64,000 nucleotides of DNA. Source: Sipunculus nudus (taxonomy: Eukaryota; Annelida; Sipuncula; Golfingiida; Sipunculidae). The DNA lies in contig CM049309.1 of NCBI GenBank assembly GCA_026874595.1, positions 12,326,576-12,390,575 on the forward strand. Direction: 5' to 3'. How positions within the stretch are numbered: the first letter of the stretch is position 1; every line of letters starts with the position of its first letter. Of the stretch, positions 1 through 14,000 are shown one piece after another. Under the pieces are notes generated by a model. It did no database searches, was not told the DNA's origin, and saw only the letters and a program-made list of their open reading frames with translations. Both the position numbers and the translations under genes were made by a program.

Positions 1-1919
1 ATTTAGGCTATGCAGTAAATAATATATGAAACACATGCCACAACAGCTGGGTAGATTTATTTTAAAAGGTAAATTGTACTATGAAATTTTAAATAAAAAC
101 TTTCACCTTTCCAAAAAACAATATGGAATGTATGAAGTTAAATAGATTATGAGCAGGAAACACTAAATATGGTACAAGTACCTTCACCATTCCCCCATAT
201 TCAAACCCTTTTCAAGGGAATATATATCCATAAAAAGGTTGAGATTTGAAAACAGAATCCCACCAATGTATCTGATTTGTGATGAATACTCCTGAATTGG
301 AATGTACACTTGCATAACATTTAATGTGTAAATACAACTCCTCTTGATTCTGAAAAATCACTACAAGCTAGGGTATTACAAGTAAAAACTTACATTACAC
401 CTGCTAGAATTAGAACTTGACACTGTGTTTCATTTTAGCTGTCATAGTACACAGTGATATTTTTTATGTATACATTTGGGGAGCACTCCTTTCTGGGACA
501 TTAAAAATAACACATTTTAAGTGATGAGAAATTTTTATCATAAATGGAACCTCATCCGACAAACACTTGCAAATGGGCTGCTCAAAAAGGGAAATGAAAT
601 CAAAATGCCGGGAATAAATGATATCACAGCACATGGAGTCTGATATGGATTTTAAAACTATAATTATTATCTACATTATCACAACCATGAGTCTATTATT
701 AACAAATTGCACATGTAGTATTTTTTATATAAATACATATAAATGGTTTCTCCAAAAGATCATTGTTGTCTATGATGTGCCCTTGAAAAACATCAATTGG
801 TGAGTTCACTCCAAATAAAATTGTATCTAACTAATGGCATTGGCAATCAGGTGAGAAAAATGCTAGGTTAATACTTGTACAAAATTTGTGTCAGTCATTA
901 AAATAGGCCGGATTCCACATATATAAAAAAATGACAAGATATGTACACAAGATATAAGTTCACCATCCTGCTGATAAAATATAAAATGTTAATTTTACGA
1001 AGTGTAATGGTGTATATGCATACACTGTAAAGTGCTGTTCACCACAGGACAAAATGTTTAATCCATAAATTACTGGATACCAAAGTTTCATCATTCTCTC
1101 AGTCAACAGTACTAACAAACTAGCCATCCATCTACCAGCTTCTCTGTTCTACTGGTGCCATTAGCACAGGACTCAAATACGGTCTCAAATCTCAGCTGAG
1201 GAGCTGTGAGATTTTTGTTGTTGCCCTAAACACACGCCTTCCCCCCCCCCCCCCACACACACACACTCAGGGTGAGCTCTGTAAAGGCTTCATGGGAAGG
1301 CTGTGCCAAACAGCCTTGTATCACTCACAAATCAAGTGCATATGTGGCTGGGGGGGGGGTTTCCTCAGTTTGATGATTACACACCCAGGACCTGCAGGTG
1401 TTATAGACACGGGGCCTGGGTGATACCAGAATACACAATTTGGACTCTATGTGTAGTTCTATGACACTATGACATTTAAAGGGATAAATTTTATAAGGAA
1501 AAGAAAAGGTGTCATCAAAACAAAACGTCAAATTATGTTAAGGCATGCAGCCCAATGTAAAAAAATGAGGTGGAGTTCAAATTAGAATAATAAAAACATC
1601 ATTAAAAAGCAAAATCAAAAGTCCATCTTGGACTCAGGAATGCCTGCAGGGTATGTTCTGTATTCATCACAAAATGTGCACCATTTTCTATGCCACATTT
1701 CCCACTTTTTATCCCATTAGTGACATTCTGTAACATGTTCAGATTTTGAGTTACAAATTTAAGCCTGATGAACCTTTTGGAATGACTATCAAGTGTTAGT
1801 GCTCTCCTGTGTGTGTGTCTGTGTGTTCATAATCAGATGAAACCAAGTACAGACGAACAGCACTTTACTCTGTATCTTTGTGTTCATAAGTGTGTATGTG
1901 TGTGTGTGGAAGTTTTATT
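1..1919. other. 3' flank of gene 1, no further gene seen
   Basis: AT-rich sequence with a C/CA simple repeat (about 1239-1265), TG repeats (about 1809-1910) and one copy of dispersed repeat I (below). The small ORFs here have no recognisable features. Confidence 0.5.
1183..1430 (+). repeat. Dispersed repeat I, copy 1
   Basis: It matches 35195-35430 in the same orientation in ordered blocks: ctgag..gtgagatttt, cagggtgag.tct, gggaa..ctgtgcc.aacagc, tcactcacaa, gattacacacccaggacct, gggcctgg. It could be a SINE-like or other short element; ends and target sites were not defined. Confidence 0.55.
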
Positions 1920-2068
1920 TCAGTGGTATACACTGAACAGTATAAGTAAGGTGGAAATGATGATTAAAACCACACTGGACTGAATGCTGCCAGCCCCCTC
2001 CATGACGTAGATAGTTGGTTTTATATATGGATTCTTGCCTTCTTCAAATCGCTGTGGACAGTCATCAA
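1920..2068 (-). CDS. Gene 1 exon 15: C-terminus with hydrophobic anchor
   Basis: It encodes FDDCPQRFEEGKNPYIKP and ends with EGAGSIQSSVVLIIISTLL then ILFSVYH and TGA at 1922-1920. Small residues (GAGS) followed by a hydrophobic end with almost no tail suggest a GPI-anchor signal; a single membrane helix is the alternative. AATAAA lies on the minus strand immediately after the stop (1919-1914), so the 3' UTR could be very short; other polyA sites are possible. Confidence 0.87.
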
Positions 2069-5000
2069 CTGTAAAAATACGGGATATAATTGCAATATAA
2101 ATGCTACAATGTTGGACGCAAAGTACAAGTAGGGTTCTAAGTGTAACAGACAAATTATGCAACCACACTGTAACAGGGAGTATTTCATTGTTGTGCTTAT
2201 AACAAAGGTTCTGTAAACATCTTTTGAATTAATATTGGGTATGGTACTTACATTTCTTAGGTACACATTACAGTAAAAGATTACATCAGTATTTAATTTT
2301 AATGTGTTAAATTTTATGCTCTTCTGATGGAAGACTGCAGTAATACACAAAAATAAAAAAATTAAGTAAATTCACTCTGCTGAAGAGGACCATTTATCTA
2401 TGCAGAAAGTATAAAAAATAAATACATATGCTGAGAAACTTCTTTAAAGCCAGCACATTTCCTTTTAAGTTATAAAATCAGTGAAATTATCTTAACAGCC
2501 AATATTAATTGTCCTACCAAAAATATTGTCTCAGATTTTGGATAAATTAAGTCCACTTTTTTTCAGTATATAAACAGTATGTGTCACCCTCGAAATAAGT
2601 TGAGATAATCTTACTTTGAAATGTAATATGATGAATAAAAAATTAAACTCTTGTTAATAATATGTTTAATCATGTTACTTACAGAGACGTTCATTTTCAA
2701 ACAGTTTCATCTGTAAGCTGGCACCCTCTGTTGGTGAGTCACTGTACGCTGTCTGTAGTTTACCACAGACACTGCGAGTAGCCCGAGAGATGATTATGTC
2801 ACGCCAGTCGAGCCTCTCGTACACCTGAACACACACAAAAAACTGATAAACTGATATAATAACAAATTTTAACCTTCAAAATATTCATTTCTCTGATGTT
2901 CTCTAGATGTCTGTGGATAGGTGTTGCTCTCCTTTTCCCCTGATACCTCTTGTTGCCCCCTGTCAGACTGCGAGGCAAGTTGGCTGGCTCCTTGGGGCTG
3001 AACTCATGGTGCCATCTACAATTTATGGCTGAAGGAGCATCTAAGGTGGGGGTCGAACCCCTAAAAACTAGAGCCCTTGGCAGGCCCAAACTTTAAATTT
3101 GATTCCAGATGTCCATGATGTCAAGTAATTGTTTTTTATATCTTAATTAACTTGATACATCCTTGATATATCAAGTGACACTGGCTCTTGCTAAAAATTA
3201 TATAATACATTTATACAATCTTGCACGGAAGAGGGTTAAAGTATTCAAAATTTGTATGGCATGAAGAAAACACTGAAACTTAATTGTTTTGTGTCCATCA
3301 AGATAATTCAAAGCAATTAAAGTAAACCTGAACCATGTAGCCTCTTTGTAGACTTCATCAACATTATGTTTTACTTATTATTTTTTTTTTAAACAAGCTT
3401 ATGTGCAATGCACTCAGTGTTTCTGGCTACAATCTAGAGAAATCAGCCATGTCATTGTCATTTATGAATAACTGAGAGATTAAGGATAACTGAGAGACAA
3501 CATATTCCAAGAATCTCCAAATGAGGAAACTAAAATTGGACATACTGTGGTCTAATTTATACGAGGCTGAAATTTCACAATATCTTAAATTTGAATGTTT
3601 CACGAGGGTTTCATTTTCACAAACGAAGCAGAACCTGTAAAATCTAAATATAGCAGGATCTGTATTGATGTATAATTTAGAAAAAAATGCTACAATACCT
3701 AACTAATTTCTGGTTCAGTCATTAAATCAGGACTTGTATCACAGTGATATTTATTACAGTCTGTGTTTGGCTAATGCATGGGCCAGTATCAAAACCAGGC
3801 ACAAATTAAGTTGCTGGTGAGGTTGTTTTCAAAGGTCACCTTAGCTGATAGGGCACCTTATTCCCAGAGGTATCATATTCACCATTATTTTATATTTGTG
3901 AATATCATGAAATTAAAACCGGGCAAGCGAATAAAAAGGCAACCACAGTATACAGTAGGACTGTTTAGTTACAGGTAGGTTAGCCTTGTTCATGTAATCT
4001 TCAAACTTCTGCCAGAGGTCATTTCTAGTCTAAATGAATCTCTTCTGTTTGCCAGGGATGGCCAGGACTACTTGTCTCGACTTTCAAACTTTAAAATCAA
4101 AATGTGTTATTTTTCAAAGAAACACCTTCTGTTTACCTATTACATGCGCATGCTTGCAATATATTACTTATTCCATAAGTCCTTACCACAAAAAACATCC
4201 ATGTTTATGTATTTTGCCTTAAAACAATTCTTATCCAACACACCTGAACGGACTACATTGCCCTTGTCACTACATTTATAACTACGCCGCTGGTGTAGTC
4301 AGAAGCCCTGGTGCATTGTGGGGGTAAGATTTTGACTCCAACAATCTCTCTTGTGAGTACAATTCTGCGTAGTGCGGATCATAATTTGTTGTATGTGTTT
4401 TATTATTTATAAACATTTAATTTGTTAGATTGAGCTCCACTCCCTGCAAAAAGCAATATAAACAATCACTGTACTCAATTTCCTTAATTTCAGAATTTAT
4501 TAATCAACGCACTCACCCAGCATCTGAACCTTGAGACTGGATCTTCTTCGTCGTAGGTTATCAGGTATGATCTCATGTCCTCCATCCAGTACCCCACACA
4601 GTTCAGCTCCCGGTCAGGGATATCTACACACACAACCACATCATTATCATTATCAGTCCAATCAACTGTACATATAATTATTTACAATAAAATGTGCATT
4701 TTCCCATGGAATTAGTTCATTTTGGCTCAATATGAGATTCCTACCCAAACCATCCTGGCATTCTCCAATTAACTCAAATTATGTTTTTATGGTTCTTTGT
4801 GTGAGTAAACACAATCCATGTCACCAGGTGGTGTGCCCTATGTTTATATTTTGCACCACTGACCATGCCAGGTGCAAGCTTTTACTAGCTGATACCAGAA
4901 CATGTTTGTGTATATTATACAAATGGTATGTGAAAAGGTTCTGTTAATGTAATGTATCTGAGCTAAATTCAGCTAGGTCATACAGATCCTGTGTCATGTA

Positions 5001-8000
5001 TGAATGTACCAACTAGAAAGCATGCTGCTCTAGGCTAACATTTCTTCTTCCTGTACTGACTGTCTAAATATTTTTGTTTTATTTAAGAAAAAAAAATATA
5101 TATATATCATCAACTCATTATAACAGATTTCACAAACAGTTGATGAAAAATATTTCTAAATCATTACTATATTCCATAAAATAAAGAATATCAGTACTTA
5201 ACAATTTTTTTTTTAATTTCTTGTTTTTATTTTTATAATATACTCAACTGTTTGAAACATAAGTGCATTTCTCATACAAAAGAACTGAGAGAATCTTTAA
5301 AAAAAAAATCCTCTTGGACATAAAAAATTACAGGTTTTATAATAAAAAATGAAATTTAAAATTTTATGAATGGAGATAAATCTAATTTTTTTCAAATTTT
5401 TTACATATATAAAATTCTTACCATATTCTCCAATTGGTCTGCCAGTGTGGTCTAGAGTTGCACAGTATTCTGCATCAATAAATATTTTCTTGGTGTTGGT
5501 GGAGCATGATTCGAACACAGTTTCATACTCGCGACAGTCGATCATGTGACGTGGTCGTTCGGTGATACCTCGGATCCTTGTGTAGTACTTTTCTTCCGGC
5601 GGCCCTGACTCTACATACTTGTATCTACCAGCGATCGGACAGTCAATGGGTGCAGGCGGGTTCACTGTAAAATGATCATTTAAAATATAATAGAACATAA
5701 TATATACATACATTAATATCCAAAAGATACAGAGGAATGCTTAAACAAGGGACCCATGGGTCACGGCACTCAGCTGTTATATATGATAAAAAATATGATT
5801 TGGGAAAGAGGCACATGCTTGTTTTGTGTTGTAATAAATAAAAGCTTTATTATGAGTTGTTGGTGTTTAGCTTATGTATGATTTTGATAGTATCTTTGGA
5901 GACAGGGAAGAGGATTGATTTCATTTATTTTATTAACAAATGGAGTGCTACTGTCACACAGATTTTGACTTGGCCATATAACTTATAAGCAGCACATATA
6001 ATAAAAAGAGTTTAACTATTTATTAAAATTTAATAACAAATATTGTGCCAATATAATTTTTATTAAAAAAACAAGGGACCTATGGGTCAATGTGCTCAGC
6101 TGACGTTAACCTTTAAGGTAAAATCTAAAATAATATCTAATGAAGATAAAGTGTAAGAGGAAGAGGTAATAAAGGCCATGGTTGGTTTATATGATTGGTT
6201 TGTATTGATGAGCAAGAAATTGTTGCAAAAAATATTTTGTGACCTGACCATGTGTTTCCTAATGTTGAAACTAAAGCATGTGAGCAGTTTGTAAACAAAT
6301 GATCTGTACTATTACCATGATCATTAGTTGGTTTTTCGATTAACTGTTGACATTTCAGTGGTTTACACATTTGTTCAATTGCATCTATTTTTTTGTATAA
6401 TATATATTATTAAATATATATATGTATTTTTTATGAAATGTATACAGTTGAAATATAGCTAATTAACAACATAAAACAGGGCAAACAAAGTCTGATCTCA
6501 AATTCTGCTGAGGCAGGAAAATAATGAAAAAAAGTTTGTATTAAATCCTGATTTTTTTATCACATCAATTATTTTCTAATTTAAGTTTATATTTCTATAC
6601 ATTTCCAATTTAACATATATATCTAAATATAAAAGTTGATTCATAATTCTCAATTGCGTTATCATAAATCTCAATCTTGTCAGATAACACCACATCATGC
6701 ATACAAATGTTTATTTATTTTTTACCACAAAAATATATCTTTGAAATCTGCAAAAAATAAATATCTTAAAATAATACTTGATTTAGATTTCACAATTTTT
6801 AATTGTGTCTTTATTTATCCATAATGTGCTTCATATTTTATAATAATTTAAGCATACTGACGGGTTCATTTATATTTGTTAAAATCATTTAAAAGAAAAT
6901 TTATTTCTTTAAAAATGCTACATAACACAAAATAGCATCTTCTGGATTACACCTTGAATTATTTTTTCAAGGAAAGTTTTTGCATATCAGAGTGGAAACA
7001 GCATTACAATTAAGGAGATACAGTGAAAACAATAACAATTACTGCATAACACTTGGTGGGTTGTGTTTGGGGCGGGGGGGGGGGGGGGGGGGGATGATTG
7101 GGGTGGTGATATGAGAATAACTGTACACCTGTCACAGCAGGGGATCTCCACCAGTGACTGTAACAAATCAGAATCCCTGGCATAGCTGATTTCCAGTGAC
7201 CTGGAGTGGGACCCTGCATCTGTAATCAAAGCAGGTGACTACAGAAAAAAAAATCAATAACTAGCTTCATTTTCAATTTTTATTTTCAAATTTCAGATTT
7301 AGACAAACTAAATATTTATGTTTACATGCTGTGAAAATTAAATCAATGGTGCTTACAGGAAAAAAACGTGCCATGGTCAAAGTTGGGCAAAATTTAAGGT
7401 ACTGATTTTTTTTTTATGCTAATAACTTAAAAAATTTTCAAAATTCAGATCTAATTTTTGGTAAACAATTGAATCCTAATTAAACATAGTTATATACTTG
7501 AGAAAATAGACCCTAGTTTCAAAATTGTTCATGTTAAGTGAGTTATTATTTTTCCTGATTTTTTACAAAGTCCATTATGTTTTTGCCCATTACTTAAAGA
7601 ATTTATACTTTACAGACTTAATTTCTGGCATGTACATAGGAAGTATATATAGGAATATTTATGGTAAATATGAGGAAAAACAGATGAGTGGTTTTGATAT
7701 AAGGCAGTCCTGAAGTGTGAAAATAAGATTTTAATACAAAATTGCGGTTTTTCCTTAATTTCTCAAAGGAACAAAGTCGCAAAGACCCAGTTTTCGGCTT
7801 GGTAGGAGATCTTGGGGACATCTAACATTATGCTGAATTTTGGATTCCTAGGTCTTACGGTTTCAAAACGTGCCACATCTACGGACGGACGGACGGACAG
7901 ACGGACGGACGGACAGACGGACGGACGACGGACAATGGACCACGACTATAGCTCAGGTGACTTATAGTCAGCTGAGCTAAAAATAATAAGAAAATCATAT

Positions 8001-11000
8001 GATTTTTTAAAATAAAATATAACTGAAATGATTATTGAAATAATATTTTAGAATATATTCATGAATGCATTCATGAATACATTTTGAAAGTATCTGCACT
8101 GGTATTCAAATACTTTCATTTTTACCTGAATTCCCTTTCTTATGCATTAAAAATTTTTTAATGCAGTACATATTCATATTTGTATTCAAATACATTTGCA
8201 AAGCATTCGCACCATGTCTAGTATTTATTCAGTTTTAGCCAAACAAAGATGTTGAGAATCCAGAATATACAAAATTCACAAATTTAAATAATGATCATAA
8301 GTACCTGGTTTTATGGCTTTTATTTATATAAAAAAAAATAAATGTAATATATTCACTTTGGACTACTTTCACATCAATCTACACACTAGACACAGTAGGA
8401 ATCTAGATTAATATTATCAACTGCATCTTTGTATATCATTTATTTCCTTCATATGATCCCTAATGATTAGTAATGAATAATATGATTTATTTTTTTATCA
8501 TTAAAATTTCACTGAAAAATACCATAGGTGACTGCATGGTGTTATTTGGAACTTATATAACATTGACATTCTATCCATCCATACAAGATTTGTACATCAT
8601 CAGTAACTGCAAGTTAATTTCTGTTACTCATCAACTAACAAATTCCTTTTCTATTAATTTTTCTTTAATTTGTTATAAAAAAAAATACAAAATTATTAAT
8701 TTATTGTTTATTGTTATGTTGTTTTTCAAAACAACTACTAGATGAGTTGGGTTGGACACCTGGATCAACTGTGGCTGGGCATTAGCTGCCTGGCTGCCCC
8801 AGTGTATGCTTCGCTCAAGCATGCATAATCTGATGAAAGGTCAACAAGGTCAACATACAGGTGACTGAAGAGGGGCTGGATTAAGCCTGGGTCTGACATG
8901 GTCTTTTAAAAAATTAATAAAAGCTACAATATTTGGCCAATATCTTCAGCTTTCTAAACTACAAAGATGAAATCCTTATGTGTGCATGATATGAAAATTA
9001 TATCAAGAGTGCTCTCAGGAAACAAACGTGCCATGGTCAAAGTTGGGCAAAATTTAAGGTACTAATTTTATATTTATACTAATCACTTATAAAATTTGAA
9101 AAATTCAGAACTAATTTTTGGTATTCAATTGAATCTTGATTAAATAATGTTACATCCCTGACAAAAAATCTCTAGCTTCAGCAATCCTCTTGTTAAGGGA
9201 GTTAATATATTTCTTGATTTTTAAAAAAGTGCATTATGTTTGGGCCCATAACTTAAAACAATTACGCAATACTGACATCATTTCTGGCATGTGCATAGCG
9301 AATGTATAGAAAAATATGTATATTGTATATGATCAAAGACAGATCAGTGGTTTTGATATTAGGCAGTCTTACGGTGCAACAATGGGTTTTTAATGGAAAA
9401 ATGAAATTTTTCATTAATATTTCGAAGGAATTAAGTCCTAGTGATCAAATTCTTGGCATGGTAGGGGATTTTGGAGACATCTAACTGTATGCTAAATTTA
9501 AGGAACTTAGAGCTGAAGCTGGGGAGCTGAGCTCTAGCAAACTGCATAAAACCAGCTTAATGTAAACTTGATGTGACATAGAGCTTAAAAACTTTAATAA
9601 AATCTACAGTTTTTGATCAACTGGTTTCAAATTTTTGGTGTTAACAGACAAAATGCTAACAAAAACATGCTGTGAAAATTAAACCCACAGTACTTACAGG
9701 AAAAAAACGTGCCATGGTCAAACTTTGGCAAAATTTAAGGTACTAATTTTATATTTTTGCCAATATTTAATAAAAAAATTAACAGATTTTGATCTAATTT
9801 TTGGTATACAATTAAATTTTGATCAATTAAAGTTGTATTACTGAAAAAAAGTCCCTTCCTTTAACACTTTTGGTCTTAAAAGACCAAATATCTTTCCTGA
9901 TTTTTTTACAAAGTCCATTATGTTTGGGCCCATAACTTTATAAAATTAAATAATACTGACTGAATTTCTGGCATGTACATAGGAACTATACAGAGGAATA
10001 TTTATGGTAAATATGAAGAAAACCAGATGAGTGGTTTTGATATTAGGCAGTCCTGAATTGTGAAAATAGATTTCTAATAAAAAATTGAGGTTTTTCCTTA
10101 ATATCTTGAAGGAACGAAGTCCTATTGACCCAATTTTCGGCATGGTAGGAGATTTTGGGGACATCTAACCATATGGCGAATTTCAGATTCATAGGTCCAA
10201 TGGTGTCGAAACATGCCAGTCTTACAGAGGGACATCCGGACAGACGGACGGCACGACAGACAGACGGACGGACGACTGGCAATGGACCACCACTATAGCT
10301 CAGATGACTTATAGTCAGCTGAGCTAAAAATGCCTAAATAATGCCCTACGTCCTATTATAGCTATTTTTCCAAATGATACACTATATAATGCCAGAAACT
10401 TGTTTTGTGACATTGAGATAGATATAACAACTGTAAGATCACGGTGTTTCATAAAAATATAAATTTTACAATTTTGGTGATTATTAGACCTGAAAGGAGT
10501 TTAACTCTCCTTCATAAAGAAACAAATACATACCCTTAATCCTATTAATATCCCATTAATGCAAAATGAACAAGAGAAACAAATATTGACAAAAGTTTAT
10601 TTCAAAACAGAATAAATTAATCTATATTTTATTCATTTGACATGAAAGGGTAATCAAGCTTGAATTTGGTACCATACCTTTTTACATATCATTTTGTTTG
10701 CAACTAATTATCTAGCAAGTTAAATGCTAGGCTATATCCTTTTGAACTTCTTTCCTTTACTGAATTTCTTAATTTTCTCTAATGTTTTGATTATAAAAAC
10801 TGAATAATCTTCATTTACTTTGATTATTATAATTTTCATCGTATCTTCACTGTCTAACCAAAACAAAATCTCTGTACAGAAGGTCTGTTTGTTACTCACA
10901 GAGAAAGGTGCTGTATTTCCATTTGACGTCTTCACGATCAATCGTAAAGGACGACCACATGCACACCTGTCGGAACTTCCGGTTCAAGAAGTCCGGAACC

Positions 11001-14000
11001 TGCCTCTCTTGACTTGTCAATCTGTACGGTTTACCTATGTGACAAAGAGTGTGGAATAGTGTAGATAGGTATCCAGTAACCTGGACTGTGATTATAATTA
11101 AAGTATCCATGATGATTAGGTTAAATTATTATGAACATATGATAATTAAGCTGATTGCAACAAATTTAAATTGGTTCTGTAAATTAAGATGATTAAATGA
11201 ATCTGGTTAAATAAACTGGATTAAAATCACTGTGATGATTTTGATAATTGAGATGAATATGATGATTATGATAATTGTGATGATTATAATAATAGAGATG
11301 ATTATGATAATTGTGATGATTAAAATAATAGAGATTATTATGATAATTAAGATATTTATGTTAATTATGATAATTGTAATGATTATGATAATTGTGATGA
11401 TCATGAGATTGTGATGATTGTGATAATTTTGATTATGATAATTGTGATGATTATGATAACTGTGATGACTATAACACAAATAAAGAGTTTCAATGTTCTA
11501 ATAATGAAGATGGTTATAACAATTGTAATGACTGAGATTATGATCATAATGATTATGGATCATATAATAATAATGATAACTAAGTTCATTCCAACAAAGA
11601 CAAATGTTACAATCATGTTAACTATAATTACCATGATAAATGTGATTATGATGATAACAATTTAATGCTAATGAAAATTATGATAATTATTATGTGATGA
11701 TCTTGATAACTATGATGATTGTGATGATCATGACTATGATATACATGATAAGAGATGATGATTATGATGTGATGATCATAATTTTAAAGTTAACACTTAC
11801 TCATTCTCCACCTGATGACACTGTGGTGTCTGGGCAGGAAATCAAAGCAGATATAATCCACCTCACTGTAATCAAATATTGGTTCCCGTTTCATTTTCAT
11901 GTTAAAAAGTTCAGAATCTATTCTTATTATTACAATTATGCTGTTAAGGAAAACTCATTAGAACATCAAAGTGGCACCAATGGCTGACCTGCATAATATT
12001 TACAATAAATTCTATGGTGTGGTCCAATTAAGTAGATCTTTTCTTGCAAAAAAACAGGTTGCAGTGACCTTATTTTAGGTACATTAGTTGAGTTCATCAT
12101 ATCAATAGTGCAGGCACAAATTGTATAAATGAAACATGCACCAATAAAATAACACTGAAATGAAAAGATAATACCATAAATGAAAGAAATACAGAAAATC
12201 ATTTTAAATAATGTTCTTATAGGTAATCGTACCATCTTCCGACTGTGACAGCGGTCATCAGGAATCGCGTATCCCTGTTCTGCAGACAGGTAAAGTAGGT
12301 TTCCTTGTACGTGAACTGATCCAGCTTGGTGCGGAAGTAGATGTGAGTGGCGTTGATGGTGACATCACTGTCATACTCTCCTGTAGTGAACCAGGTTCCT
12401 GTAAAATTCCTCGGAAGTCGGCATGACGGGACCTGGAGCTGATTCCCCCACACAACTAAAGACGAACATTGAGGTTAAATAAGTTTTAATCCATTATTAT
12501 AATAAAGATCTACACTATAAGCAAAATCTGTGAGGCTCTTGCTATCCACAAGTACCTAATGATCATGTACAAAAAAATCTTTATAACTATGTCTCAGACT
12601 TGTATTCTGCTTATCAATAAATATCTTAGCTTGTCTATATCCATGGTATTTTCTTAAAGGATTTGTGAACTCTTATGTATAAAATACATGATAAGAAACC
12701 TAACAAATGTGATCCATTAATAATCAAAAAGTTATTTATCACATCCTTCTTAATACAGGTACATATATATATGTTTTAATAAAGTTATAAGAATTTTTTT
12801 TTTCTAAAACAAAATGCTTAATACTCACAGTATCTGGGATCTGTCAGCAAGGCTGTACAAAAGATAAAACCATGTAAAATTCAATAGATACAGATATCTA
12901 TTACAAGAACATACCAGTTTTAAAATCATTAAACTGTTGACTCAATACATTAGGGCATAATAGCAAAATGTAATTTATAAAAAAAAACCTACATTCAGTT
13001 CTCAAAGTCCAATTCTGTTTATTAGTTTGTACCCTTAAAATAGCCCATACTGTGCATTAAATCACAAAAACCTTTTAATGTGCCAAAATATGCTTACTTC
13101 GAAAATTAGATTAACTATTCTCTTAGCCACCAGATGTCTCCAGTGTTCATTCAGTGGCAGGGAGAACACATTTTAAATACCAATCCCATTCTTCAAACTT
13201 TAATGGTTATTCTGGTCACATCAAAATGCACTACATTTCTTACTAGTAAGATACTTAATACTAAGAACAGATCTTTCAAAGTTCAAGATAGGGAAATTCT
13301 AATAACTAAAAATTTCAACCATTTCAACCAATAAGCAATTTTAGTATCAAATATATGAAAGTACTTAATATATGATCGAGTCTTTTAAATATATGAGTGT
13401 ACTAATGTATAATATTTGAAACAAAATTTGTGTTAATTAAAACTGTGTTAATCAAATTATTACTCTTTTCTGCCATTTTCTTAAGCACACAATCATGTCA
13501 TATACAAAGTATTTCTACTATTCTCTAAATTAAGCCAGTGTATGCTGTATAATGACAGTTCTCAATAGGTTACCTGGCTGCAAAACAAGACGGATGTCTC
13601 CCTCATAAGGACTCTTTAGACTCTCACACGTCCCCCAGCGTGATAAGGTGTAACGTACCAAGTTTCTGTCCTGCTGCTGATCGTCTCGTGTGAGCTGGAG
13701 GTCACAGAAGATTTCTTATCAAGACTCAAATAAAATATCATTATTATTATTAATTCATTTGTGTCACAATCATTCATAGTAAGTTCACATTCATATATAT
13801 TCTTAACAGGCGGAATTTAATTGTGTTGTATTGAACAGTGTGAATTCATGCAGTTATACCTTCTTTCATGTTTAAAGATTTGTGATGACTGATTTGTTTT
13901 GCAGCTTCCGGCATGCATTTGTATACAAAATGTTTCAGGAGTATAATGTTTACCCTTGCCTATTGTCTGCCTAACTGCATGTTTAGAATTTGAATATAAT

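Larger units (their letters stand above)
5746..10330 (-). mobile_element. A-family element A1 (outer), interrupted
   Basis: On the minus strand it starts at the hairpin 10325-10297 (AGCTCAGCTGACT, ATA loop, AGTCATCTGAGCT) followed by a GTCC/GTCT-rich tract, and ends at the palindrome GACCCATGGGTC then CTTGTT near 5746. Its order of segments matches the plus-strand copy at 37077-39690. Removing the inner element gives about 2.67 kb, the same size as that copy. No transposase ORF is seen. Confidence 0.8.
5665..10899 (-). other. Gene 1 intron 11, filled by nested A elements
   Basis: The intron between exons 11 and 12 is almost entirely two nested A-family elements (5746-10330 outer, about 6070-7984 inner). 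Sequence at 10331-10899 is unremarkable. Confidence 0.7.

Noticed and set aside
2900-3095. tRNA gene or SINE on the minus strand
   Set aside because: Only a B-box-like ggttcgaccc is present; no acceptor stem or convincing A box was found.
11207-11665. ORFs made of M, I, N and H in both strands
   Set aside because: They are translations of the GAT-rich array.
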